A program made the translations under genes and the position numbers. From the NCBI RefSeq assembly GCF_964204645.1, contig NC_134035.1:4712501-4776500 (forward strand): DNA of 64,000 bases, read 5' to 3'. Under the pieces are notes generated by a model. It was not told the origin of the DNA, made no database searches, and saw nothing but the letters and a program-made list of their open reading frames with translations. How positions within the stretch are numbered: the stretch's first letter is position 1; every line of letters starts with the position of its first letter. Of this stretch, positions 47,801 to 58,100 are shown piece by piece. The stretch comes from Tubulanus polymorphus. Its lineage: Eukaryota > Nemertea > Palaeonemertea > Tubulaniformes > Tubulanidae.

Positions 47801-49562
47801 ATAGTTGGCGAATGTTTTGGGGGTGTAGTTACAGGCAGCAGATTGCTTAACCAGGGCGCTTCTCGATGCAGGTCATCAAAAGGGGATGTTTCAAGCATGT
47901 AATGTGGATGTTCTCAAGGTGGTGGTCCAAGGCTTCAGATTGTCCGAAGGCTCTAATTTGTCTAATGAGGGTATTGCCAGGCTGCAGTTTGTCTGGGGTA
48001 GTTCCAAGCTGCAGTTTATCTGGGGTAGTTCCAAGTTGCAGTTTGTCTGTAGGGGTAGTTCCAAGCTGCAGTTTATCTGGGGTAGTTCCAAGTTGCAGTT
48101 TGTCTGTAGGGGTAGTTCCAAGCTGCAGTTTGTCCATAGGGGTAGTTCCAAGCTGCAGTTTGTCTGTAGGGGTGTGGTTTAAGGTTAAGCTTGATTCCTA
48201 TCATTTGACTGTGAATAGTATAATCATATTTTCAAATAACTTACACTAATTTCTCATTTTTACTAATTTCCTCGCCGACGCTTGAAGTACATGCCATATT
48301 CGCGAGAATTCCGATGCAGATCTCGGTAACGCGAGGTGCCTGAGACTTCGTAATTACGCCAGTCAATATCTCGATGGCTTTGAATTCTTGTAGAAATTTC
48401 ACGACGTCTGTAGACATCGACATGTCCCATAATTTACACAGTTCATCCTGTAAGGCTTCGTCGATATCGAATCCTTGCTCCGATTCTTTCTCTAAGTTTT
48501 CTTGGTCGTCGACTTCCTGAGAAAATAATTAACATTATTTCATTTGAGCAAAAAAGAAATTATCATCATCTTTGAGCATCATGGCAAAGTCTAATGATGC
48601 CATCAGGTTCAAATCCCTGTGAAGGAATGTAACAGTCTCACAATGCCATCAGGTTCAAATCCCTGTGAGGGAGGAGTGTCACGTGTCATGATGAAGCCAT
48701 TATCTTCAAATCCATGCCAACTTTTAAGATTCTGAAAATTCTGCGGATAAAAATGAAGGGATGAAAATCTTGAGTTTTAAGGGATACGGCATGATTCTGT
48801 AACTGAAACATCTAGTTGATTAACTAACTCGATGCTAAAGATGTGACATTTGAAAACTTTCGAAGGATACATTTCACAAAATACTTTTGCTAATGACGAT
48901 GATTGTAGTAGAGACCTGTATTAATTTCATGAGAGTTGTAAACAGCCAATGTTTGCTGAACACAGTGTCGCCAATGTTATCAGCGTGAATTAATTCCGTG
49001 CGATCTGCTAATTCTTGCGGTGGAGACGGGTTACGATCACCTGCAGAATAAGAAAATAACTAATCAGAACAAATTAATCATCATTTCCCAATCAATGGCA
49101 GTGCCGCGACATAAATAGGCCCCCCTCACTGGGGGGTATGCGGGGGTGGCGGATACACCCCTTTAGAGATAGCTAATTTATAAAATTACTCTGTAATCAA
49201 TGTTTAAGATTTTTCTTGCCAATGTGATAAGTCTTTTATACCTCCTAATGATTGATTAAGACTAGAGCTCGGTAAACGTCTCTAAAGCCTCCAATTTTCA
49301 AAATGTTTTTTGAGGGAGGCCCACCAAACACCCGGCATTGTGCTTGGATACTGGATTGATGCAAATTCGACCCCCTTGGCTTATAAAAATTCCTGGGGAC
49401 ACCTATGAGTCTCATCATCATCATCTAAGACTATATAAGTATGAGACTCTCCGAGTCCGAGACTTATGGATGTGACTGTGAGACAGGAGAGGAGAGTTGT
49501 TAATGTTAGTTAGAGACTGAGTGGAAACTGGTGAGATGTCACTTACAGCTGTGGTCATCCAT
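44865..49562 (-). CDS. SAAL1: SAAL1-like armadillo-type protein (nine coding exons)
   Basis: Homologue of serum amyloid A-like 1, an ARM-like helical protein linked in vertebrates to cell proliferation; its biochemical role is unclear. Coding exons in order: 49562-49547, 49040-48916, 48516-48245, 47545-47367, 47289-47166, 47084-47002, 46498-46331, 46024-45498, 45071-44865. They join in phase to 1701 nt, 566 residues (474 in human). Family blocks: DRNPSPP near the N terminus, [73 protein letters not shown]. The extra length is a charged and Ser/Pro-rich insert in exon 8 (about residues 335-460; [19 protein letters not shown], then [11 protein letters not shown]). The first exon is only 16 coding bases; ATG choice follows from splicing to the conserved DRNPSPP. 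Confidence 0.92.
47651..47776. mobile_element. MITE-like foldback, GGGGCCAATTGCTC family, copy in SAAL1 intron 3
   Basis: GGTTGCTGAAAAGTTGGTTA mirrors AACAACTTTTTAGCAACTGG, with the internal GATAACCGG/TATCCGCTGGTTAAC pair. Confidence 0.8.
47985..48180. repeat. Minisatellite, 27/30-bp units, in SAAL1 intron 3
   Basis: About seven units of GGTAGTTCCAAGCTGCAGTT plus TATCTG or TGTCTGTAG. The 27- and 30-base variants partly alternate. Unit lengths divisible by three create long repetitive open frames on both strands that are not genes. Confidence 0.93.
48595..48690. repeat. Dispersed relative of the 2350-2775 tandem repeat
   Basis: Two short units with ATGCCATCAGGTTCAAATCC and CTGTGAGGGAGGA, the reverse complement of the GAGATTTAAACCTGATGGCA motif at 2.35-2.78 kb. 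Confidence 0.7.
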
Positions 49563-49862
49563 CCCGCGCTGTCACTCTGTCAGTTCCGAGCTGTCTTGGT
49601 TAAATCGAATAAACCGCAAAAACTACAATCCGTGGCAAAAACCCTCGGCGTAGCGTCACCTAGAACCAATATATAAACAATTTATTTGGATTGTATTTAA
49701 ATAAGGTAGCTTGACTTGAATTTAATAAAGGCGATTGACTTGAATTTAACCATCCTCGCATGCCAGGGTTCGGTTGCCTCCCAGTGACGTGGCAAGCGAG
49801 GATAGATTTGATAACGGGTCTTCGTAAGATCTTCGATTATTCACATATTCATTTTCGTTACA
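49563..49862. promoter_or_regulatory. Shared upstream region of divergent SAAL1 and ACCS1
   Basis: Only 300 bases separate the two start codons, so both promoters and 5' UTRs must fit here. It also holds a small foldback (49751-49804; CATCCTCGCATGCCAGGG mirrored by GGCAAGCGAGGATA) with a relative at 62145-62214. No clear TATA box could be assigned. Confidence 0.6.
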
Positions 49863-52800
49863 ATGGCTATTAACGCTCTTTCCGAACGAGGCAAATACAT
49901 GCGAGACATGCATAATTTTCTGATCGGATATTACAAAAATTACGAACAAAACCCGTACGATCATGCTGCCAATAAATCTGTAAGATTATTTTATCTAACG
50001 CATTAACACCTGCAAATAGCACAGGGACTCGTCACAATTGATAGTGAATGAATAAAACTAGTATCAATGACCAACCCCAGTATCCCATAATAAAAATTTG
50101 TTTTTATTATACAGGGATACTGGGGTTGGTCATTGATACTGGTTTTATTCATCCCACTATCAATTGTGACAAGTCCCTGTTGCAAATAGCGATGTTGTTT
50201 ATGGAATTTATATGTACACTCTCTCTCTTTCTCTCAAAATGTTCATAGTCGTATTTTATATTTCTCCCTAGGGTATTATCAACTTCGGAACTGCCCAGTC
50301 AAACCTGTGCAGTGATATCTTGAATGCAAAGGTGCGTCGCGATTATTCTCAGGGCCATAATGACTTAGTAATCGCATTGTTACATATGAGTATTCCTACT
50401 CAAATCACCTAGATGCCTTTTGAGTTCAGTCTCGAATTCGATAAAAAGGTTCAATATTGGATGTTCGCATCAAATGTAGCATTTTCGGCATTGTCCAGTC
50501 TTTTTGTATACGGTAGCTAATTTCTCTAAAAAGTGACCACATTCTTTCATCCGTGGATACACCCGATAAATTATTACCGTAGTACCGGGTACTTTTAAAC
50601 GTTCCCGTTTTTAATAGTGAAAATGCGTTTATTATTATGTGTTTTACGCAGGCTAGAGTTAGCATTTTCATAGAAAACGATCGCACCGTATTCAGATCGT
50701 TTCTTTTCTCCATACGTGAAACACAAATACCGAAAAAAGAAACCATGATTTTACAGGATGATACATGAATACGTATATATATATATATAGTACTAATGTA
50801 GCAAACACACATGCTCAAATAGAGGTTGTCGTCGATTTTTAGATGAGGGAAAAATACACCATCCATTGGACGTCGGATTGCCAATCATATTTCAATTATG
50901 CCGGAGTTGCACAGTTAAGTCAAATAACGCTTATTGATTAATGAGCCAAACTAGAAATTGATAAGATATGTTGACGTGAGAAATGTTACCATGTATGTAA
51001 TTTCTGCCAGATTTCGAGAGGCTTTGGCCGAGTTTTTGACCGAGAGGTTTAAATCGTGTACACAAATTCACCCGCAAAACGTAAGTGCATTCGTTCAACA
51101 TCCCATTTCCCCCTCGTTACATTTCGAAAGATTATTCGTCTTTAAAAAAAAACTCCACAGTTGTCGGTGGTCACTGGTTCGGGGAGCGTTTTGGAAGCAT
51201 TAGCGTTTCTACTTAGTGACGAAGGAGGTATGGTATGATTGTAACCATTGAAGGTTTCGTGGCATTCATGTTCCCCTATAGGCTACCGGAGGCATCCACT
51301 TTCGTTTTAGATTATTTCATGGGCGCGACCCCGATGTATTGCGGTGTGTTCACCAATATTGAAACGAAAGCAAGAGCTAAGATATATCCGATTCCGCTAA
51401 GCAGTAAGGTACCAAAAAAAATCCAAATTTCCCAATGGGCACCTTTCTTAACTTGAAAACTATGTAAAACTTGATTTAATGCAGTTAGAACCCGGTGAAA
51501 CGGAGCCATTTCAATTGTCTTTGACCCGCGTTAAAAGAGCATATCGGGAGGCGATCGAAAAGGTAGGAAAAAATGGGACAACCTTTTGAGATCATTGCGC
51601 TGCGAATGAAGCATCGCTAGTGATTAGGTTTTTCTCTATTTTTGAAGGGAATTCGAATTAAAGGTATCATATTACTAAATCCGTCCAATCCGTTGGGAAC
51701 TGTAATGGATAAGCAATCTTTGATGGATGTGCTCAATTTTGCTGCTGAGTGAGTTTTAGAAATAAAAGTTTTACAATCCCTATTTTCTAATAAACTGTTA
51801 AAACCAGTTCGATTTCTTTCTCGCCAGACACGAGATCCACGTGATTTCCGATGAAGTTTACGGTTTGTCCGTATTCGATAAAAACGCGAAACACTGCAGC
51901 ATTCTGAGTCTCGCTGATTTACCTGATCCGGATAGAACGCATTTCGTATGGAGTTTCAGCAAGGCAAGTCCAATGTCCTGCTTTATGTTCGCTTATGGGG
52001 GTGATGATACCGTCTGCGATGAATTGTATTTTTAATTTCGTTTCGTAGGATTTCGGATTATTGGGAGTACGATGCGGAATTTTGTTTTCGTTCAATAAGA
52101 TTGTGAACGCAACGATGGCCGATCAGTTAGCTTGCTTTAGCGCCGTGCCAAAGCTTATTCAGAACATGCTTACGAACATTATTTCAGACAAGGGTATGTT
52201 ATGAACTTTTGTAGACTTTCCCATCGACACAAATGAAATAACCTTTTTCTAATAAGCTTTTTCTCGTGTTTAAATTTTAATGACACGCGTATAGAATGGT
52301 TGGATGACGTGTATTTCCCGACGAACCTGAGGCGAATGAAAGAATGTTACGACTACATGAGTAAAAGATTAAAAAGTATCGGTATTCCCGTGCTGGACGG
52401 AAAGGGGGCTTTCTTTCTGTGGGTGCAATTTGGAAAGGTAACAGGCTAGATCTTTTTGGCATTTTTTGAAAATGATAGAGGTCACAGCAAGCTGAAAACT
52501 GACCATCATTTTTGTTCGGTTACTGTGACCGTGACCCAGTCCAAAAACTGTTTTTGCAAAAAGCGATCAAATCTTTGTTGTAGGTATTCGGTGATGATTG
52601 CACTCTTGATCAGGAATTCGAAATTTTTGAGCGGCTACTCAACTTAGATGGCGGAGGCGTGTACATTGTACCCGGTAGAGAGTTTAAGTGTATAGAACCC
52701 GGCTGGTTTAGAGTCGTTTTCACTATGGATAAAACTCTACTCGACGTTGGTATGCCCGCCGTTTCGTGATCAAAGATGTATCCAAAAAAGTATCCACTAT

Positions 52801-52922
52801 TTCGTTACTATATAATCGCGGGGTTTTTTTCAGGATGCGATCGTTTTGAGAAACTAGTCAATTCGATCGGGTGTCCAAAATTATCATCCAAAGTTGGTGA
52901 TGGAGTAGTCCTGTCGGCATAG
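49863..52922 (+). CDS. ACCS1-like: ACC-synthase-like PLP enzyme (ACCS family), upstream copy
   Basis: Fold-type I aminotransferase-superfamily enzyme, animal ACCS branch; the reaction of the animal proteins is uncertain. Thirteen coding exons: 49863-49979, 50272-50331, 50843-50913, 51011-51080, 51161-51227, 51311-51408, 51485-51562, 51648-51748, 51828-51963, 52049-52193, 52295-52437, 52584-52749, 52834-52922. They join in phase to 446 residues (501 in human ACCS). Active-site signatures: [49 protein letters not shown] (PLP-facing Asn), [12 protein letters not shown] (Asp and Tyr), SFSKDFG with the Schiff-base Lys266, and EPGWFRVVF (carboxylate-binding Arg). Exon 9 ends with a GC donor (AAG|GCAAGT). 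Exon 3 has a weak donor (CA|GTTAAGT), chosen because phase and the sister gene require it. The C terminus stops about 50 residues short of the sister copy. Confidence 0.92.
50020..50180. mobile_element. Foldback MITE with 9-bp TSD in ACCS1 intron 1
   Basis: Arms CACAGGGACTCGTCACAATTG and CAATTGTGACAAGTCCCTGT are mirrored, continuing through TATCAATGACCAACCCCAGT. TGCAAATAG is duplicated at 50011-50019 and 50181-50189. A single-arm relic lies at about 54121-54180. Confidence 0.92.
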
Positions 52923-55115
52923 GACTGATAAATCGGAAACTGGATTTCTACGGACCCTACAACGCAGCGATACTATTGATTTCTTTTGAATGATATAGTA
53001 GTATGAAGTGTGTACCCGTTAACTATTATAGCAAGTTTCATTAAAGTTGTGACAAAAGCAAGTTGTGACACTTTTAGAATATACACACAATCTTTAAAGA
53101 CTTATATACAGCTTATATTTTCGTCTGATCGTTTTTAATGTGCAATCTTAGCATAGCAGTTTTTCGCTTAAGACCTACAGACACGAGGCATGATTGGTGT
53201 ATAATAAATACATAACCACTTCCAGGACTGGGTGGATGCAATTAATTATGGCGTGTATAGAAATATATAACATCAATGATATTGAAGTATCAAAAGAGTT
53301 TGGTGCAAAAAGAAATAGCATTTTTTCATTTCGTGCATTTAGATGGGTTGAAAAATTCAATATGTAGCAGCTTTCATCCTGATGTGCGACAGGCTGCCGC
53401 GCTGAACGCCCTAAGTATTAGCACCTGTTGCCAGAGCTAAAAATTCTACATGACGCTAAGTGTTCCGCACTATCTGCCAGAAGTCTCTGAGCGCTCCGTA
53501 ATCATGGCATCATGAAGTCACCACCCAGACCTGCTGGAGCGTAGGTCGTGCGGCGTTATTACGGGAGACTCCGACGATTCAGTCTAGCCGTTGTTTCCCA
53601 GACGTAGTAGGGAACCCACGTACTACTAATGTCCGGGGGGCCATTCAGACTACGGGTTAGATTCACACTTTGGTGAATACGTAAAATGTCCAAGAAAGGC
53701 AGACACGAATTATGCAAAATTTATTGTAATTCTTTAGTGCTGTTATCGATTTGACATTTTTTGGCAGTGAAATCGCTCATTTCATCTATACCAGTAATTG
53801 TGCACAATAAAATTGTAATTGTATATTTTCGGTGAATTGGTCAACAAAGAATCAATAAAGTTATTTTGAATTTGAGTTTGAACTTGGTATTTGACAACTC
53901 TATCACCGCCGCCAGGTCTGATTTCAAGGACGTCGACCCACCTCTTCATCCGAAACAGGTACCGGCGATTTTTCGCCCTTTCGTCTCGAATTATTAGTCT
54001 TTTCGAGCCCTTCTAAAGTTTTTTGGAGGTTTTTGTTCCTGCAGTCCAACTAGCAACAGACAGATGCTAGCTTCTGATACATTGTCATTTTTAAGGTGTG
54101 CTGTGTGAATGTTTTGTTCACAGGGAAATTGATAGTGAATGAATATAACCAGTATCAATGACGAACCCCAGTATCCCTGTAAAAAAACAAGGGTGGCAAC
54201 TAATCATCAATCTGAAAATGACCTCTCCACGTCAATCAACTGTAATTCCAAAAATCCTAAACCGATTCACATGAAATTAGCTTTAATACAAACTAGAAGA
54301 CTTTTTGCTTCCAACGAGCCTATAACGATCACTCTACGACAAATATCTCACAACGAAATCGGCATTTTACGGGAGATAGCTCAAAATGTAGGTGTTCAGA
54401 TTCTATGGTGGACAGCAAAAATGGCAGAGACACGCATCCCTCAAGTTGTCTTGTTGCTAACAAACTACAGTGTTACAATAATTAGTTTCAAAGTGAAAAA
54501 ATGGTGTCATTTTTGCTATTTCTGTATTCATATCGCATCAAGTACGGACTATGATGAAGGAGCCTCTGAATGAATATATTATGATAATAAGAAAACTGAA
54601 TGTGTGAGGTTTGTAATGATAGTTTATTTTTCACAATCGAAACTGGATTTCTGGTGGTTTGAAGTCACAGCGATTTAAAAATATCGAGAAAATGTCGATC
54701 GTCTCTTAGTGTCTGTGGTACATCAGACACTAAGGTTCATGGTGAATGGTCTTAAATGACCAGAAACAGAATGGTCGGACGGTTCAAATAAAACATTGTC
54801 ATCGATTGTTCAATTTTTCGTTAATTTTCTCACTAAGGATTACTAGTTTTATTAAGTGCAATGGATTTTGAATTGCTGTTTGGTTGCCTCAGTAGAGAAG
54901 TTAAGAGAGGGACATGTATTCTATGTTTGAGGCCTAAGCTGTGTGAGATGACAATATCGGCCTTTTTCAATTTGAATGCCGGGAATGAATTTTGTTTCTC
55001 AATAATATGTGGTTTTGCGGCGTGAATTTTGGAAAATTTTTTCCGGTTTTTAAATTAATTTGTGTATGATATAATTGTAGGTGAGGCCGCGGTTACCTGC
55101 CTGGATCCAAGCAAG
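52923..55115. other. Spacer between the two ACCS copies
   Basis: Contains the 3' UTR of the first copy, a GC-richer stretch (about 53380-53650) of unknown nature, the relic arm of the 50020 element, and a 144-codon frame (54139-54573) that begins inside that relic and has no domain support. A splice-acceptor-like TTGTAG at about 55081 hints at a 5'-UTR exon of the second copy. Confidence 0.5.
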
Positions 55116-58100
55116 ATGTCTCTTTCTCAGCGCGCCAATGATACTTACAATTTAAACAATTTTTTGACAAAATATTACAATCTATTTCTTCAAAACCCGT
55201 ACGATCATAATACCAATAAATCGGTGAGTTTATAGATATAGGTAGCTGAAATTCAGATGAATCAGTTGATCTTCCTAAAAATCAGAATTTAAATGATCAG
55301 TCAGCGTGAGGCTATATGATATATGTTATTTGTTATATTTGATAGACACAATCTCACAGTGAACCTAAGCATATTTGCATTAAAGTTGCCTGAACTTTGC
55401 TCGTTTATCGATATATTTTTTTTAGGGTATTCTCAACCTGGGCACTGCCGAGACTAATCTATGTAGTGATATCTTGAGTGCGAAGGTTCGTTATCGATTA
55501 GCAGGTCATTCGCTCTTATTAGGTTATTGTAGATATAGAGATAGGCCTAATTTTGAAATACGTTGAATTCTAGATAAAAGAAAAAGACGTCATTCAATGG
55601 ACGACGGAATGCCAGTTTTATTTTGACTACGTCGGAATTAAACCGTAGGTTATGTTGCCGATTACTTAAATGTTTATGCATCGGGCATTTCAGGGATCAG
55701 TTGCTCAAAAATTGATTAAAGACAACCAGTTGATAGATACTATAGTAACAGTGAACTTTTATTGTCACTATGTCGACTATCCACTGGTTAACTCTTGAGC
55801 AACTAGCCCCTGGTTCTTCGAATGAAGAAAAATGGGGAATTCCAGATTAATTTTTCTCCCTTCATTGTCATTTCTTGAAAGTCAGTAAAATCGAATTTTT
55901 GCAGTCTAGTTATTCTTGCTGGTGCCAAGTGGCACAACAAACCTCTTGATAAAAACTGACCCCACTGAGGATATCTTAGAATTTAATCGGGGAACTTTAT
56001 TTTATGGCATCTTTCGTTGTGCCAATAATTTGTTTATGTAATTTGTCAGATTTCGGGAGGCATTGGCCACGTTTTTTACCGAGAGATTCGAAGCATGTAA
56101 GAAAATCGACCCGAATAACGTAAGTTCGATATTTCATATTTAATTCAATGTCCGTATTCATTTTCAATTCTAATTCAGTGTATTTCATCTGCCAATTATT
56201 TGCACAGCTGTCGGTGGTCACTGGTTCGGGCGCACTTCTGGAAGCTTTGGCATTTCTAATCTGCGATGACGGAGGTATTTAAAACACCGATTTGTACCCG
56301 GTATTTGATTCGATTTCGCTCGCTCGTTATTCATATTTTCTTCGTAGATTATTTGCTGGGCGCGACGCCGATGTACGGCGGCGTATTCACCGACATCGCG
56401 GCAAAATGTCGAAATAAAATCTATCCAATTTCACTCAGTAGTAAGGTATTGAAAAAGAAAACATCTACGGATTTTCCTCATGTCGCGAACCTCGTAATTT
56501 GAATTATAGAATGGTTGATTATTGGATTCTATTTAATTCAGTTGGAACCCGGTGAAACGGAGCCATTTCAATTGTCCTTGACCCGTGTGAAAAGAGCTTA
56601 TCAGGAGGCAATCGAAAAGGTAAAAACTAGTGCAATTCTATATTGATATGTGTGCTTCCTGTACCCTGTACCCTCAGACAATCACCTTTTGTTTTAAAGT
56701 CTGGACAGGCTGATGATTTTCCACGCGTGGTGTTTAAATGTCTTAAATTAAGGTGCAGGGTACAGACAGCAGGTTGACATAAGTATTGGTTCGAGGGGTG
56801 CAGGGTACAGACAGCAGGTTGACATAAGTATTGGTTCGAGGGGTGCAGGGTACAGACAGCAGGTTGACATAAGTATTGGTTTGAGGGGTGCAGGGTACAG
56901 ACAGCAGGTTGACATAAGTATTGGTTTGAGGGGTGCAGGGTACAGACAGCAGGTTGACATAAGTATTGGTTTGAAGGGTGCAGGGTACAGACAGCAAGTT
57001 GACATAAGTGTTGGTTTCATTTTAGGGAATTTGTATTAAAGGTATTTTACTACTGAATCCGTCCAATCCGTTGGGAACCGTAATGGATAAGAAATCTTTG
57101 ATGGATGTGCTGAATTTCGCTGCTGAGTGAGTGTAAAAAATTAAAAACATTCCTTTTAACCTACCCGCTTGAATAAACGGTTAAAACCAATTTTTTTCTC
57201 ACTTGCCAGACACAAGATTCACGTGATTTCCGATGAAGTTTACGGTTTGTCCATATTCGATAAAAACGCCAAACACTGCAGCGTTCTGAGTCTCGCTGAT
57301 TTACCTGATCCGGATAGAACGCATTTCGTATGGAGTTTCAGCAAGGCGAGTTCACATAATTTTAGGATATACGACAAACCTCATCACATTCAACAGTCAG
57401 TCTGAAACATATTTCAATATTTTTTTCAGGATTTCGGATTGTCTGGTTTACGATGTGGAATCTTGCATTCGTTCAATAAAGTTCTTAACGCAACGATGGC
57501 TATGCATCTGACATACTTTATTGCCGTACCAAGACTATTACAGGATACGCTAACAAAAATTATTTCAGACAAAGGTACAAAGAAAATTTAATCTTTATCA
57601 TGCAGTCTGGATCCGCCATTCAAACGTTCAACCTTGTAGTTTGACAATCGGTTTTTTAAATTGTGCCGATGAAATGTCTAATGTTTGGTGTTTGTAGTTT
57701 ATTTTCAATTGAAAATGTCTCATGTGAAGTTTTGACCACATGTGAAGTGTGGACGATCAGTTTTTGAAACTGTGCTGATAAAATGTCCAATATCTGGTGT
57801 TTGTAGTAGATTTTCAATTAAAAATGTCTTGGGGTGAAGCACTGAAGACAAGTGAAATGCGTACAATTTTTGCAAGTGTGCTGATATAATGTCTAATGTT
57901 TAAAGTTCATTTCAATCAAAAATGTCCTTGGTGATTATCACTAATTATTGTAATAAAAAAGTGTGACATCCCCTCCAGATTTGTTACAGGGATCCAGTTT
58001 CATGAAAAAAATTAACAATAATCTTTTGTTTTATTGCTATTGGTTATTCCATGTTTTCAATGAGGACAACAATTCAAACTCAAACTTAAACTTGTTCATG

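Noticed and set aside
47847-48249. Open frames on both strands with repeating KLQLGTTP or VVPSCSLS motifs
   Set aside because: Product of the 27/30-bp minisatellite in SAAL1 intron 3, not genes.
54139-54573. 144-codon open frame between the ACCS copies
   Set aside because: Its start lies in a relic arm of the 50020-50180 foldback element and the rest matches no family recognised. A small chance remains that it is a real short gene.
56743-57020. Minus-strand frames with repeated LLSVPCTP-type units
   Set aside because: Translation of the 45-bp minisatellite in ACCS2 intron 7.
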